Below, in pieces: positions 41,729 to 50,433 of a stretch of 64,000 nucleotides of DNA; the first letter of the stretch is position 1, and each line of letters begins with the position of its first letter. The stretch lies in assembly GCF_023715585.1 (NCBI RefSeq), contig NZ_JAMBOK010000001.1, positions 1,798,001 through 1,862,000 of the forward strand. Reading direction: 5' to 3'. This DNA is from Sporosarcina luteola. Lineage in GTDB: Bacteria; Bacillota; Bacilli; Bacillales_A; Planococcaceae. The notes under the pieces are model-generated. The model had not been told where the DNA came from, made no database searches, and saw only the letters and a list, made by a program, of their open reading frames with translations. The position numbers were made by a program, and so were the translations under genes.

Positions 41729-43042
41729 ATGAAAACACTTACAAGATGGTCGAATAGGATCATGGAAAGGTACTTGCCAGATCCATACATATTCGTTGCC
41801 ATTCTGACACTGGTCGTGTTTTTACTTGGCGTCGGCTTGACGGATTCGGGTCCGCTCGAAATGACCGTTCACTGGGGCAATGGTTTCTGGGGGCTTCTCG
41901 CATTCACGATGCAGATGGTCATCGTATTAGTTGCGGGACATGTATTGGCAAGCAGTCCTTTTTTCAAGAAGGTATTGAGTTCATTGGCAGGACTGGCGAA
42001 GTCGCCAGGTACAGCGATTCTGCTTGTGACCGTTGTATCTCTCATCGCTTGTTGGATCAACTGGGGATTCGGTCTCGTCATCGGGGCTTTGTTCGCTAAG
42101 GAAATCGCCAAAAAAGTGACGACTGTCGACTACCGGCTATTGATTGCAAGCGCTTACTCTGGTTTCATCATCTGGCATGGAGGGCTTGGCGGATCGATTC
42201 CATTATCCATCGCGACGGAGGATCATCCGTACGCAAACATGATGGGTGTCGTCCCAACGTCCGAAACGATTTTTTCAACGTATAACCTATTCATTATCGC
42301 AGTTCTCTTCATAACTTTACCGTTGTTAAACCGTTTCATGATGCCAAAACCGGAGGAAACGGTCAGCGTCGATCCGAAACTGCTTGAAGATGAAATCGAA
42401 GTGGAAGAGGCTGAGGAAAAAACGCCTGCTGCGCGGCTTGAAAACAGCGTAATCCTTTCCATGCTGATCGGTGCGCTGGGCGTCGTCTATCTTGTACAGC
42501 ATTTTGTCACTAAAGGATTCGACTTGAACCTGAATATCGTCAACCTGATCTTCTTTATTCTCGGCATCATTTTCCACGGCACGCCGAAGCGTTTTCTCGC
42601 AGCAGTTGCAAATGCAGTGAAGACGTCAGGCGGAATTATCATCCAGTTCCCGTTTTACGCAGGGATCATGGGCATGATGGTGGATTCAGAACTGGCGAAA
42701 GTCATGTCACAATGGTTTGTCAGCATTTCCACCGAAGCGACCTTCCCGCTTTTCACGTTTTACGCGGCGGGACTTGTTAACTTTTTCGTACCGTCAGGCG
42801 GAGGGCAATGGGCAGTACAAGCACCAGTCATGCTCGATGCGGCTCAAACGCTCGGCGTCAGCTACTCGAAGACTGCGATGGCCATCGCTTGGGGCGATGC
42901 ATGGACGAATATGATCCAGCCGTTCTGGGCATTGCCGGCGCTCGCAATTGCAGGCTTGCGCGCGAAGGACATTATGGGCTATTGCGTATTTGTCTTGTTG
43001 TTGAGTGGGATTGTCGTAAGTGTAGGACTGTATTTATTTTAA
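41729..43042 (+). CDS. atoE: Short-chain fatty acid transporter, AtoE-like
   Basis: A 437-residue membrane protein with about twelve helices matching the short-chain fatty acid transporter family (E. coli AtoE). Motifs include YLPDPYIFVAILTLVVFLLG, HWGNGFWGLLAFTMQM, SLIACWINWGFGLVIGALF and FFVPSGGGQWAVQAPVM. It probably imports acetoacetate or butyrate-like acids. The second ATG (41729) has the better spacing from AGGGGG; ATG 41723 is the alternative. It ends at a strong terminator shared with the convergent glycosyltransferase gene. Confidence 0.85.
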   Translation: MKTLTRWSNRIMERYLPDPYIFVAILTLVVFLLGVGLTDSGPLEMTVHWGNGFWGLLAFTMQMVIVLVAGHVLASSPFFKKVLSSLAGLAKSPGTAILLVTVVSLIACWINWGFGLVIGALFAKEIAKKVTTVDYRLLIASAYSGFIIWHGGLGGSIPLSIATEDHPYANMMGVVPTSETIFSTYNLFIIAVLFITLPLLNRFMMPKPEETVSVDPKLLEDEIEVEEAEEKTPAARLENSVILSMLIGALGVVYLVQHFVTKGFDLNLNIVNLIFFILGIIFHGTPKRFLAAVANAVKTSGGIIIQFPFYAGIMGMMVDSELAKVMSQWFVSISTEATFPLFTFYAAGLVNFFVPSGGGQWAVQAPVMLDAAQTLGVSYSKTAMAIAWGDAWTNMIQPFWALPALAIAGLRAKDIMGYCVFVLLLSGIVVSVGLYLF

Positions 43043-43048
43043 TCAATC

Positions 43049-43081
43049 AAAAAGCTGGGAGAGCCATTCTCCCAGCTTTTT
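43049..43081. terminator. Bidirectional intrinsic terminator
   Basis: AAAGCTGGGAGA and TCTCCCAGCTTT pair perfectly around a five-base loop, flanked by A and T runs. Confidence 0.85.
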
Positions 43082-43087
43082 TCTGCA

Positions 43088-44395
43088 TTATTTCGATTTG
43101 AATCTGGCCGTTTTATCCCAGCCGATCATTTGGCGGTTTTTCTTCGCCTTTAGATAGAGAATCGAACTGCGGATAAATAAATAGGTAAAGAGCTGGGCAT
43201 AAGTGAAATACATGATGACGCTAATAAATACATTTATCGGCGTAAATGTCCGTTGTGTCGCTTGGGCGGCAAAAAGTTGCGCCGTGTAGATGATATAGGA
43301 TAAATACCAGATGAACAGCAACGGATAGCTATATTGCACGGTGAAAATATCGAGAATGCCAAGGATGAACCATACATATGACACGATGAGAAAAAGCCAA
43401 AAGATGACGTAAACAGCCAACTGTTGCACGGAGTGGACCAGCAGCTTCCCACGGAAATAGCCGGACTCCGTCAAAATCTTCTCGACGATATACAAATTCC
43501 CCTGGAGCCAGCGCGTTCGCTGCTTTACATAAACGGAAAGCGTTTCCGGCTCCTGCTCCCAAGTGATGGAATCAGGAACAATCGGCAAATAATACCCCTT
43601 TTGGGTGATGCGCAACGTCAATTCCGCATCTTCCGCAATTGCATACGGATCATAGCCGCCCAGTTCGTCAATGACGGACCGTTTGACGAGCATATTTGTA
43701 CCTGTCAAAGAACCCGTTTTGAACAATTGCCATCTACCCGATTGCATGAGCAGCTGGAATACTTGGAACTCAATGGAGATCATGCGGGTCAGCCAATTCG
43801 TAGATTCATTCATCGTGCGCACATACCCTACCGCCCCTGCCGACTCCTCGTTCTGCTCGGCCGTTGCAACGAGTTTGATCAGCGCATCGGGCTCAGGTTG
43901 ATTATCCGCATCATAGACGCAATAATATTTATTCGTAGAAATGCTTAAACCATAGTTCAACACCCGTGATTTGCCCCGCGGTTCGCCGGCAGGAACTCTT
44001 ATATGATGCACATTTTTATACGTGTCATCAAAGGCTTGGGCGATTTCTGCCGTTTCATCTTTCGAGTTGTCGTTCAATATATAGATTTGCAGATCCCCCG
44101 GATATTTTATGCCTACCATCGCTTCTATTGTATCTTTAATGACAACCCCTTCATTATGGGCCGGAATGAGAATATCGACTCCGGGATAGGATTCAAGTGA
44201 TGGAGTGGGCGTTTTCTCCATTTTGAGGCGATTATAGAGACCCGCCACGAGCAATAAGGAATAATAGGCCAAGAGCAGCAGGAATAAGGCAGTCGTAAAC
44301 AATAGTACATAGAGGATATTATAGAGTGCGCCTATAATAATCGCTGCTATGAACAGGAAGAACGTCAGAAATAAGAGGACGGTGCGGCGCTTCAT
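43088..44395 (-). CDS. Family 2 glycosyltransferase, processive (YdaM/BcsA-like)
   Basis: A 435-residue enzyme with two N-terminal and about four C-terminal membrane helices around a GT2 domain. Catalytic signatures are VDILIPAHNEG, YDADNQPEPD (DxD-type), AEDAELTLR (TED-like) and QRTRWLQGN (QxxRW). This set is typical of processive polysaccharide synthases. It overlaps by four bases (ATGA) with the upstream gene for a membrane protein with a degenerate GGDEF domain, an arrangement like ydaK/ydaM of Bacillus subtilis. A role in c-di-GMP-controlled exopolysaccharide synthesis is inferred. It ends at the terminator shared with atoE. Confidence 0.85.
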   Translation of the reverse strand: MKRRTVLLFLTFFLFIAAIIIGALYNILYVLLFTTALFLLLLAYYSLLLVAGLYNRLKMEKTPTPSLESYPGVDILIPAHNEGVVIKDTIEAMVGIKYPGDLQIYILNDNSKDETAEIAQAFDDTYKNVHHIRVPAGEPRGKSRVLNYGLSISTNKYYCVYDADNQPEPDALIKLVATAEQNEESAGAVGYVRTMNESTNWLTRMISIEFQVFQLLMQSGRWQLFKTGSLTGTNMLVKRSVIDELGGYDPYAIAEDAELTLRITQKGYYLPIVPDSITWEQEPETLSVYVKQRTRWLQGNLYIVEKILTESGYFRGKLLVHSVQQLAVYVIFWLFLIVSYVWFILGILDIFTVQYSYPLLFIWYLSYIIYTAQLFAAQATQRTFTPINVFISVIMYFTYAQLFTYLFIRSSILYLKAKKNRQMIGWDKTARFKSK

Positions 44396-45171
44396 GTGAG
44401 CACCCCTTCAGGCAGAGCCGTCTGCCCCTCTATCTGAGTTGCCGACCACTTCATTTTCTCCAGCACATTTTCATGAAACGTCTCCTTCAGTCTCTCTTCG
44501 ATTCGTCCTTTTACAATAGCCATTCCTTCAGCATCCGTGTTTTGCAGGAGAATCGTCAGCTTGAATTCACCCGTTTTCCCTACAATGTCAAAGTGCATTC
44601 TACTTTCCGTATGTAAAATGCTTCCCGCCGTCAATAACGCGGTTCGTTTTGTCATCCTCGGCAATTCAGATAAATCGATTTGTACGAAATAGCCGGTCTC
44701 CTTCCGCCTCGCCATTGTCGCTAATATGAAAGATGCCTGTTTTTCGAATTCCAGCCGAGGCAAAACACCTTCTTCTGAAATGAAACCTTCCAAATGCAAA
44801 ATCCGCTCCTTCAGAAAATAATTTTCACTACGAAACTCGTAAACATATTTGGATAAACTATAGAGCGCAAACAGATGGACGAGCAACAGAAAATGCAGTC
44901 CCATAGCTAATCCCTGAGTAAGCGGACTCCAGTTATCGCGGAACGCAACGACGAGGAGGGCAAATACAGTCCCTACCGTTAAAACGACGTAAAATAGAAA
45001 GGCTAGACGATCAGATCCTATGAAAAATAAAAGTGCAATTACCGCGAAAACGGAATAAGCCGCAATCGGAATCTCATTATACGTACCCATAATGAGAACA
45101 ACGAGTGAACTGAGCCAAACAATTGACACGACAGGCATTTTCATTTGCCCCCAACTTGTGGTTCTTTGCAT
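44392..45171 (-). CDS. Membrane protein with degenerate GGDEF domain (YdaK-like)
   Basis: A 259-residue protein. About four membrane helices fill residues 10-110, followed by a short coiled linker and a C-terminal domain of about 140 residues with the order of a GGDEF fold. The signature position reads IVGKTGEFKLTILL instead of GGDEF, so it is probably a receptor or scaffold rather than a cyclase. In Bacillus subtilis the similar YdaK binds c-di-GMP and acts with glycosyltransferase YdaM. ATG 45171 follows GGGGGTG. An IS1595 element starts 46 bp upstream and has probably displaced the native promoter. Confidence 0.7.
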   Translation of the reverse strand: MQRTTSWGQMKMPVVSIVWLSSLVVLIMGTYNEIPIAAYSVFAVIALLFFIGSDRLAFLFYVVLTVGTVFALLVVAFRDNWSPLTQGLAMGLHFLLLVHLFALYSLSKYVYEFRSENYFLKERILHLEGFISEEGVLPRLEFEKQASFILATMARRKETGYFVQIDLSELPRMTKRTALLTAGSILHTESRMHFDIVGKTGEFKLTILLQNTDAEGMAIVKGRIEERLKETFHENVLEKMKWSATQIEGQTALPEGVLT

Positions 45172-45258
45172 GAACACACACCCCCTATTTACTAATTCCC
45201 TTTTGCTTTTAATTAAGGCTATGTTAAATAATAATGTTGATAACTCCTCTTTGATAAA

Positions 45259-45284
45259 GAAAAGGACCTAAACAGGTCCTTTTG
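45259..45284 (-). terminator. Terminator inside the insertion sequence
   Basis: AAAAGGACCT and AGGTCCTTTT form a perfect stem with a four-base loop near the left end. It would stop transcripts from the IS genes before they enter the YdaK-like operon. Confidence 0.7.
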
Positions 45285-45338
45285 GTTTGGAATATCATTT
45301 ATTAATTAACGCACCCCTTAGTTGAAGAACATCGTACA

Positions 45339-45569
45339 TTAGTTTTCCGTTTCTTTTTCGTCTCTCTCTTTAATATATCTTTCGTATGCATCTTTCACCT
45401 TGTCATTACTATTAGGTGGTACTACTTGCTTATGAACTTCACTAATTAAAATAAATGACCTAAAGATGACTCCAACAATAATTGCACAAAAGATGTAAAG
45501 TCCAATAGGACCGAGGAATGCCAAGATGCCTAAAAGCCCAGCTAATAGAATGGATAACAATAACTTCAC
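45339..45569 (-). CDS. Small membrane protein, passenger gene of the IS
   Basis: A 76-residue protein. Two hydrophobic segments span residues about 2-20 and 22-40 (LLLSILLAGLLGILAFLGPI; LYIFCAIIVGVIFRSFILI), followed by a charged tail (SNDKVKDAYERYIKERDEKE). GTG 45569 has AAGGGGG upstream; the longer frame is not supported. It lies inside the IS, downstream of the transposase gene. Its function is unknown; it is not a transposase part. Passenger genes are known in the IS1595 family. Confidence 0.65.
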   Translation of the reverse strand: MKLLLSILLAGLLGILAFLGPIGLYIFCAIIVGVIFRSFILISEVHKQVVPPNSNDKVKDAYERYIKERDEKETEN

Positions 45570-45685
45570 AAAAATCCCCCTTAATCTGACTACCTGTACT
45601 GTATTCCACTTAAAGACCCGATTGTTGACCATAAATTAAGAAACACTCTTCAACTAAACTGCCACGTTAGTTGACAACAACAGCC

Positions 45686-46723
45686 CTAATATTGATACGT
45701 TCTGAGCGAGTTGTAAGTTTCATTAATTGGAAATAAACAACTCTCTACTATCATTTTGCTTATGGAACCACCATCACTTCTGTGCTTCACAATTTCGAGG
45801 AATTGAAACCAACTTAAATAATGGTCGAGGTATTTTGTCGCCACGCCATTGAATCGTAGTATCCAGCTCTTTAATCGACCGTGATAGCTATTCACGTTTT
45901 GGATATGGTAGATGCCCTTTACTCGCTCAATTCCATCTGATTTGAAGCGGTAATGCTCCATACTTTTGCTTTTTGCATAGGTAGAAAAAGCTCTCCAAGC
46001 ATCAGTGCAGAGCGTATTGTCTGATGATAACTTTGAGCCTATGGCTTTCTCTAACTGAGTCTTAGCAATACGTCCTCTTCCAAGAACACCTGAATAAGTG
46101 GTTTTTTGTCGGTCTCTTGCAACGAGTACACAAACCTGCTCGTGACTGATGCCACGGAACCTTGATGAACCACCACGTTTCCGTGGTTTACGGTCCTGAA
46201 TATTTCGCTTTCCCTTTTCGGAGTAAAGGAAATATGTCTCATCCATTTCCACGATACCTGAAAATGCATTAAAGTCCATTTGCTCTAGGGCAGACAAGAC
46301 TTTGTGCCTCCAGTAAAACAAGGTAACATAATGAATGCCACCGATAAGTTCTGCCGATTTACGAAGAGAAAAGCCCTCCAACATACATTTGATGAATTCT
46401 ATCCATTTTTCAGGCTTATGGGTGCGATAAAGCGGAGTATTCGTGACATCTGTAAATGTTTTTCTGCAATCTTTACAACGGTATCGTTGGCGTTCGACAT
46501 CTTTTGTTCCGAGCTTAACTGTATACCTGCCAAACCTGACCACTTGTTTGGAATTACAATGAATACAAGTGTATCCCTCTTTATTTTTACGCTCATTTAT
46601 TTCTTGGAATATCGGCTGACTCGGATAAAATGACGCAATTGAAGTAATAAAGAATTCTTTTAAACGCTGTTGCTCAACGGGTTTTAACCTTTTGATTTCT
46701 GCTATTATCTCGTTTAACGTCAT
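45686..46723 (-). CDS. IS1595 family transposase
   Basis: A 345-residue transposase of the ISXO2-like DDE superfamily. An N-terminal zinc ribbon is visible (CIHCNSKQVVRFGRY; RYRCKDCRKTF), with a helix-turn-helix region (FSLRKSAELIGGIHYVTLFY) after it. The catalytic acids are in GIVEMDETYFL and NTLCTDAWRAFSTY. At the third position QNVNSYHGRLKSW has Asn/His rather than a clear Glu, a variation found in parts of this family. No frameshift is seen, so the protein is probably active. ATG 46723 is near the right end of the element. Confidence 0.9.
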   Translation of the reverse strand: MTLNEIIAEIKRLKPVEQQRLKEFFITSIASFYPSQPIFQEINERKNKEGYTCIHCNSKQVVRFGRYTVKLGTKDVERQRYRCKDCRKTFTDVTNTPLYRTHKPEKWIEFIKCMLEGFSLRKSAELIGGIHYVTLFYWRHKVLSALEQMDFNAFSGIVEMDETYFLYSEKGKRNIQDRKPRKRGGSSRFRGISHEQVCVLVARDRQKTTYSGVLGRGRIAKTQLEKAIGSKLSSDNTLCTDAWRAFSTYAKSKSMEHYRFKSDGIERVKGIYHIQNVNSYHGRLKSWILRFNGVATKYLDHYLSWFQFLEIVKHRSDGGSISKMIVESCLFPINETYNSLRTYQY

Positions 46724-46904
46724 ATCTATCCCTCCGAATGGATGTTCTCACTCCTCATTATAGAACATTTAATTCCATTTTAATCAAAATCAACAAAGAT
46801 ATTTAACATAGCCTTAATTAAAAACCGCGAAAGTTTTGGACGTTTATTGATTTCCTGACAGGGAATACCCATTGTAAAGGATTTCTTGAAGGAGGAACAT
46901 AATT

Positions 46905-47783
46905 ATGGAAAATAAATACGAAAAAAAAGATGAACAAGTGACACCCCAAACACAAAATCAGCAGCCTGGAATCGAAGCAGAGATGGAACCGCTTCCTATC
47001 TACGATGATGAAAATTATAAAGGCTCTGGCAAGCTGAAAGGGAAAAATGCTTTAATTACCGGCGGAGACAGCGGAATCGGGCGGGCAGTCGCAGTTGCGT
47101 TCGCGAAAGAAGGAGCGAATGTGGCAATCGCCTATTTGGATGAGGCAGAAGATGTCGATGCGAATAAAACCGTCGAGCTCATTAACCAATATGGTGGCAA
47201 AGCGAAGAAAATTCGTGTCGATATTAGTGAAGAGGAAAATTGCGAGCAGCTCATCAACGATGTCATTCAGGAATTCGGCAGCTTGAATATTCTCGTCAAC
47301 AATGCCGGAAAGCAGTTTCCGCAGGACGACATCTCCCAAATTTCCGGCGATCAGCTCCGCGAAACGTTCGACACCAATTTCTTCGGCCTGTTTTACTTAT
47401 CAAAAGCAGCGCTGGCTCATATGAAGGAAGGCGACTCCATCATCAACACTTCTTCCGTCACGGCCTATAACGGCTCGCCGGGGTTGCTCGATTATTCAGC
47501 GACAAAAGGCGCCATCACGTCATTCACACGCTCCCTCGCCTTGAACTTGGCTGAAAAAGGAATCCGCGTCAACGCCGTAGCACCCGGCCCAATTTGGACG
47601 CCATTGATCCCGGCGACATTCGATGCGCAAAAAGTCGAGCAGCATGGAGCGGACACACCTTTGAAACGCCGCGGGCAGCCGGCTGAAAATGCACCTGCCT
47701 ATGTTTTCCTTGCATCGAGCGATTCCAGCTATATGACGGGGCAGACAATCCATGTCGATGGCGGCGATTATGTAGGTTCTTGA
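46905..47783 (+). CDS. SDR family oxidoreductase (YhdF/YhxC-like)
   Basis: A 292-residue short-chain dehydrogenase with a 50-residue N-terminal extension (QQPGIEAEMEPLPIYDDENY) typical of the GsiB-neighbour/YhdF group. It has the cofactor motif ITGGDSGIGRAVA, NNAG in ILVNNAGKQF, catalytic Ser in INTSSVTAY and YSATKGA with Tyr/Lys. It probably has NAD(P)H-dependent activity toward aldehydes or sugars, often stress-induced. AGGAGG precedes ATG. The native upstream region is interrupted by the IS at 46813. Array C begins directly after the stop. Confidence 0.9.
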   Translation: MENKYEKKDEQVTPQTQNQQPGIEAEMEPLPIYDDENYKGSGKLKGKNALITGGDSGIGRAVAVAFAKEGANVAIAYLDEAEDVDANKTVELINQYGGKAKKIRVDISEEENCEQLINDVIQEFGSLNILVNNAGKQFPQDDISQISGDQLRETFDTNFFGLFYLSKAALAHMKEGDSIINTSSVTAYNGSPGLLDYSATKGAITSFTRSLALNLAEKGIRVNAVAPGPIWTPLIPATFDAQKVEQHGADTPLKRRGQPAENAPAYVFLASSDSSYMTGQTIHVDGGDYVGS

Positions 47784-47785
47784 TC

Positions 47786-48091
47786 TTTTAGGGCGTTGCT
47801 CTTTGGGCGCGGAATGCTGTTCTTCTGGCGCGGAACGCTGTTCTTTGGGCGCGGAACGCTGTTCTTTGGGCGCTGAATGCTGCTCTTTGGGCGCGGAACG
47901 CCGCTCTTTGGGCGCGGAATGCTGCTCTTTGGGCGCGGAACGCTGCTCTTTGGGCGCGGAACGCTGCTCTTTGGGCGCGGAATGCTGTTCTTTGGGCGCG
48001 GAACGCTGCTCTTTGGGCGCGGAATGCTGTTCTTTGGGCGCGGAACGACGCTCTTTGGGCGCGGCAACCCCCACTCTGGACGCGACCATAG
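47786..48091. repeat. Tandem array C: about 13 units of 21 bp
   Basis: Twelve regular units begin every 21 bp from 47802 to 48033. Nearly all read TTTGGGCGCGGAA, with tails alternating loosely between CGCTGCTC and TGCTGTTC. A short partial unit precedes them, 2 bp after the SDR stop, and two diverged units follow. Of the three arrays with this core this is the most uniform. The right end is about 12 bp from the terminator of the convergent YhgE gene. Confidence 0.9.
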
Positions 48092-48103
48092 TTCCACTAA
48101 CTA

Positions 48104-48145
48104 TAAAAAAGCGATTTGCAGACCACAATCTGCAAATCGCTTTTT
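48104..48145. terminator. Bidirectional intrinsic terminator
   Basis: AAGCGATTTGCAGA and TCTGCAAATCGCTT form a perfect 14-bp stem, with A6 and T5 flanks. It ends two bases before the YhgE stop. Confidence 0.85.
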
Positions 48146-48146
48146 C

Positions 48147-50348
48147 TTATGCCTCTACAGTATCTCGTGAATACCGTTTTTTGAAAATCAATGCAAAATA
48201 GCCAAACGTAATCGCCAAGCACACGACCAGGAAGCCGATCAGCACGCCATTGCTTGCCCATAAATGCGCGAGGTCTCCAGTGGAGATCGATGCCTTGAAC
48301 GCTTGGACGGAATACGTCATCGGCAACAACGTGTTGAATAGTTGAAGAGGTGCAGGAATTAATTCCAACGGGAACGTACCTGCACTCGTCGTCAATTGCA
48401 AAATCAAGATGATGATTGCTATGAACCGGCCTGGATCACCAAACAGCGACACGAGCATCTGCACAATTGCGATGAATGTGTAGCTCGTAATGATCGCTGT
48501 CAAAATGAACAGCGGCAAGCTGACCGTTTCCATTCCAAGCGCTCCTTTGATGATTCCGACGGCAACTAATGCCTGCACGAGTCCGACAATCGCCAAAACG
48601 GAAACTTTGCTCGCCATCCAGCCGAATGCGCCTGTCGGTTTGATCGCCGGTTCGACAAGCGGGAAGACGATCGATAACAGCAATGCCCCAACAAATAATC
48701 CTAATGAAAGGAAGTAAGGTGCAAATCCAGTACCGTAGTTTGGCACTTCATTGATGCTCTCTTTTTCAACATCAACCGGAGATGCCGCCATTTCATATGT
48801 CTTCTCATTCGGATTCACTTCACTTGCAGTCGCATTCGCCTCAGCGAGCTTCTCCTGCAGCGTCAGTGTTCCTTCATCTAACTCTTTCACTCCATCCGAC
48901 AACTTAGCAGAGCCGTCCGCAAGCTCCTTCGATTTCGTAGCAAGCGTGCCGGTTCCTTCTTTCAACGTACCCGTTCCAGCATTCAGCTCACTCAAGCCGG
49001 ACGCCAGATCAGATGAACCTTTTTGCGCTTTCGCAACGCCTTCCGATAGTTGACCAAGGCCGGATGCCAATGCCCCGTTCCCTTGCGCAAGAGCGGAAGC
49101 CCCCTCCGACAATGCAGAGGACGATCCGTTCAATTTATCCAATCCTGCGAATGCCTGCTTATGGCCTTCGCGCAATTGCCCAGCCGCGCCGTTCAACTGG
49201 GCAGCTCCTTCGCTGAGTGCAACCGTTCCTAATGAAAGCTCGGACATGCCGCCTGCTAGTTCAGCACTTCCTTGTTGCAGTTGACCCAACGCCGCCTTCA
49301 AACCTGCCTGCTGTTCCTCCGGCAACGAAGCCAATACTGGCGCCAGTTTTTCCGATAAATCACCGATGCCGGCATTCAAATTCTTCGAGCCTTCCGTCAG
49401 TTTTTGCGCAGCCCCGTTCAACACAGCTGATTTATCATTAATTGTCCCCACAGCTTTTCCGAACTCGGCTTCCTTTTGCGCAATTTGAGCGTAGCTGTCC
49501 CTCAACTTCTGAACACCTGCCGTATAATCAGCAATCCCGCCTTGCAATTTCGCAGCGCCTTCAGCCGCCTGATTCGCCCCCGTATGGAGATCCGCCACAC
49601 CCGCGGAAAGCGCTCCGATCCCTTTCTTTAAATCCGCAGCACCTTTCGCGGCATCAGCCGTCCCTCTCGCCAAACGGTCCGAGCCATCCTTCAACGTAAT
49701 CGTGCTTGACGCCAATGTCTCCAAATATCCTTTCAGATCATCCGCGCCTTTTGCAAGTTTGCTTGCGCCGTCATGTAATTTGCCTGCACCGTCCGCTGCC
49801 TCGCCGAATCCGTTGCCCATCTCGCTTATAGAGTCAAACAACTGCTCCGCATACGTCGAAGCGACTTTATCATTCACTTCCGCACGGATCCGATCCATTG
49901 CAGTCTCCCCGATCTGGGCAGACAAAAAGTTGAAGCCCTCATTCGGCTTGTACACAATCGTCAATTTCTCCGGATTTTCATCAAGCAATGTCGTTGCGTG
50001 CTGCGAGAAGTTCTCCGGTATTTCAATCGCGATATAGTAGTCCTGGTTTTTCAGACCTTTCTCCGCGTCCGCCTTGGAAACCTCTTGAATATTGAATTTG
50101 TTCCCTTCCATCAACTTGTCGACCAATTCATCGCCTAGTGCAAGCTGTTTTCCTTCAAACTCGGCGCCTTCATCCAAATTGACGATCGCCACCGGCAATT
50201 CACTCATATTGGCATATGGATCCCAAAACGCCCATAAGAACATGCCTGCATATAACACCGGAATGAAAAGGATGGCGATCATCGGTACAAGCATTTTTCT
50301 TGTACGGAGAAGCTGTTTCCATTCCGCGAATATCATTGATTTTTTCAT
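48147..50348 (-). CDS. yhgE: YhgE/Pip domain membrane protein (phage-infection-protein-like)
   Basis: A 733-residue protein. One N-terminal helix (MLVPMIAILFIPVLYAGMFL) and five C-terminal helices are of ABC-2 permease type. Between them lies a long extracellular region (about 170-520) made of repeated L-x-x-G-x-x-x-L-x-x-G segments (GAGKLHDGASKLAKGADDL and many more), forming extended coiled coil as in YhgE/Pip proteins. The family includes the lactococcal phage receptor Pip and EsaA of type VII secretion; the function here is unknown. It is upstream-linked to a TetR regulator gene. A candidate operator (50371-50399) lies directly before its ribosome site. Confidence 0.85.
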   Translation of the reverse strand: MKKSMIFAEWKQLLRTRKMLVPMIAILFIPVLYAGMFLWAFWDPYANMSELPVAIVNLDEGAEFEGKQLALGDELVDKLMEGNKFNIQEVSKADAEKGLKNQDYYIAIEIPENFSQHATTLLDENPEKLTIVYKPNEGFNFLSAQIGETAMDRIRAEVNDKVASTYAEQLFDSISEMGNGFGEAADGAGKLHDGASKLAKGADDLKGYLETLASSTITLKDGSDRLARGTADAAKGAADLKKGIGALSAGVADLHTGANQAAEGAAKLQGGIADYTAGVQKLRDSYAQIAQKEAEFGKAVGTINDKSAVLNGAAQKLTEGSKNLNAGIGDLSEKLAPVLASLPEEQQAGLKAALGQLQQGSAELAGGMSELSLGTVALSEGAAQLNGAAGQLREGHKQAFAGLDKLNGSSSALSEGASALAQGNGALASGLGQLSEGVAKAQKGSSDLASGLSELNAGTGTLKEGTGTLATKSKELADGSAKLSDGVKELDEGTLTLQEKLAEANATASEVNPNEKTYEMAASPVDVEKESINEVPNYGTGFAPYFLSLGLFVGALLLSIVFPLVEPAIKPTGAFGWMASKVSVLAIVGLVQALVAVGIIKGALGMETVSLPLFILTAIITSYTFIAIVQMLVSLFGDPGRFIAIIILILQLTTSAGTFPLELIPAPLQLFNTLLPMTYSVQAFKASISTGDLAHLWASNGVLIGFLVVCLAITFGYFALIFKKRYSRDTVEA

Positions 50349-50370
50349 TTGTCATTCCTCCGTTTATACT

Positions 50371-50399
50371 GATTGACCAAAAACCTCATCCGGTCAATC
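50371..50399. promoter_or_regulatory. Candidate TetR operator upstream of yhgE
   Basis: GATTGACC and GGTCAATC are perfect 8-bp inverted arms with a 13-bp spacer, 23 bp before the yhgE start. The same arrangement (TTGACC-N13-GGTCAT) occurs upstream of the adjacent tetR gene. Confidence 0.65.
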
Positions 50400-50403
50400 G
50401 TGA

Positions 50404-50433
50404 ATAAAAAAAGAGTCTCAAGCTAAGAGACTT
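50404..50433 (-). terminator. Terminator overlapping the tetR stop
   Basis: On the minus strand AAGTCTC and GAGACTC pair around TTAGCTT, with the TGA stop at the stem edge, followed by seven T. Confidence 0.7.

Larger units (their letters stand above)
45217..46813 (-). mobile_element. Complete IS1595-family insertion sequence with passenger gene
   Basis: A 1,597-bp element. Both ends read GGCTATGTTAAATA inward, with further partial identity (TGTTGAT) in the next 12 bases. It is flanked by perfect 8-bp direct repeats TTAATTAA (45209-45216 and 46814-46821), the target duplication length expected for this family. It carries an intact transposase gene (45686-46723) and a small membrane protein gene (45339-45569) on the same strand. 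The duplication is exact, so insertion is probably recent. It separates the YdaK-like operon from the divergent SDR gene. Confidence 0.9.

Noticed and set aside
44392..45171. Active diguanylate cyclase
   Set aside because: The signature position reads GKTGEF, without the GG(D/E)EF residues needed for catalysis.
47786..48201. Cysteine-rich repeat ORF across array C
   Set aside because: Same artefact as in array A; no ribosome site, and it runs through a terminator into the YhgE gene.
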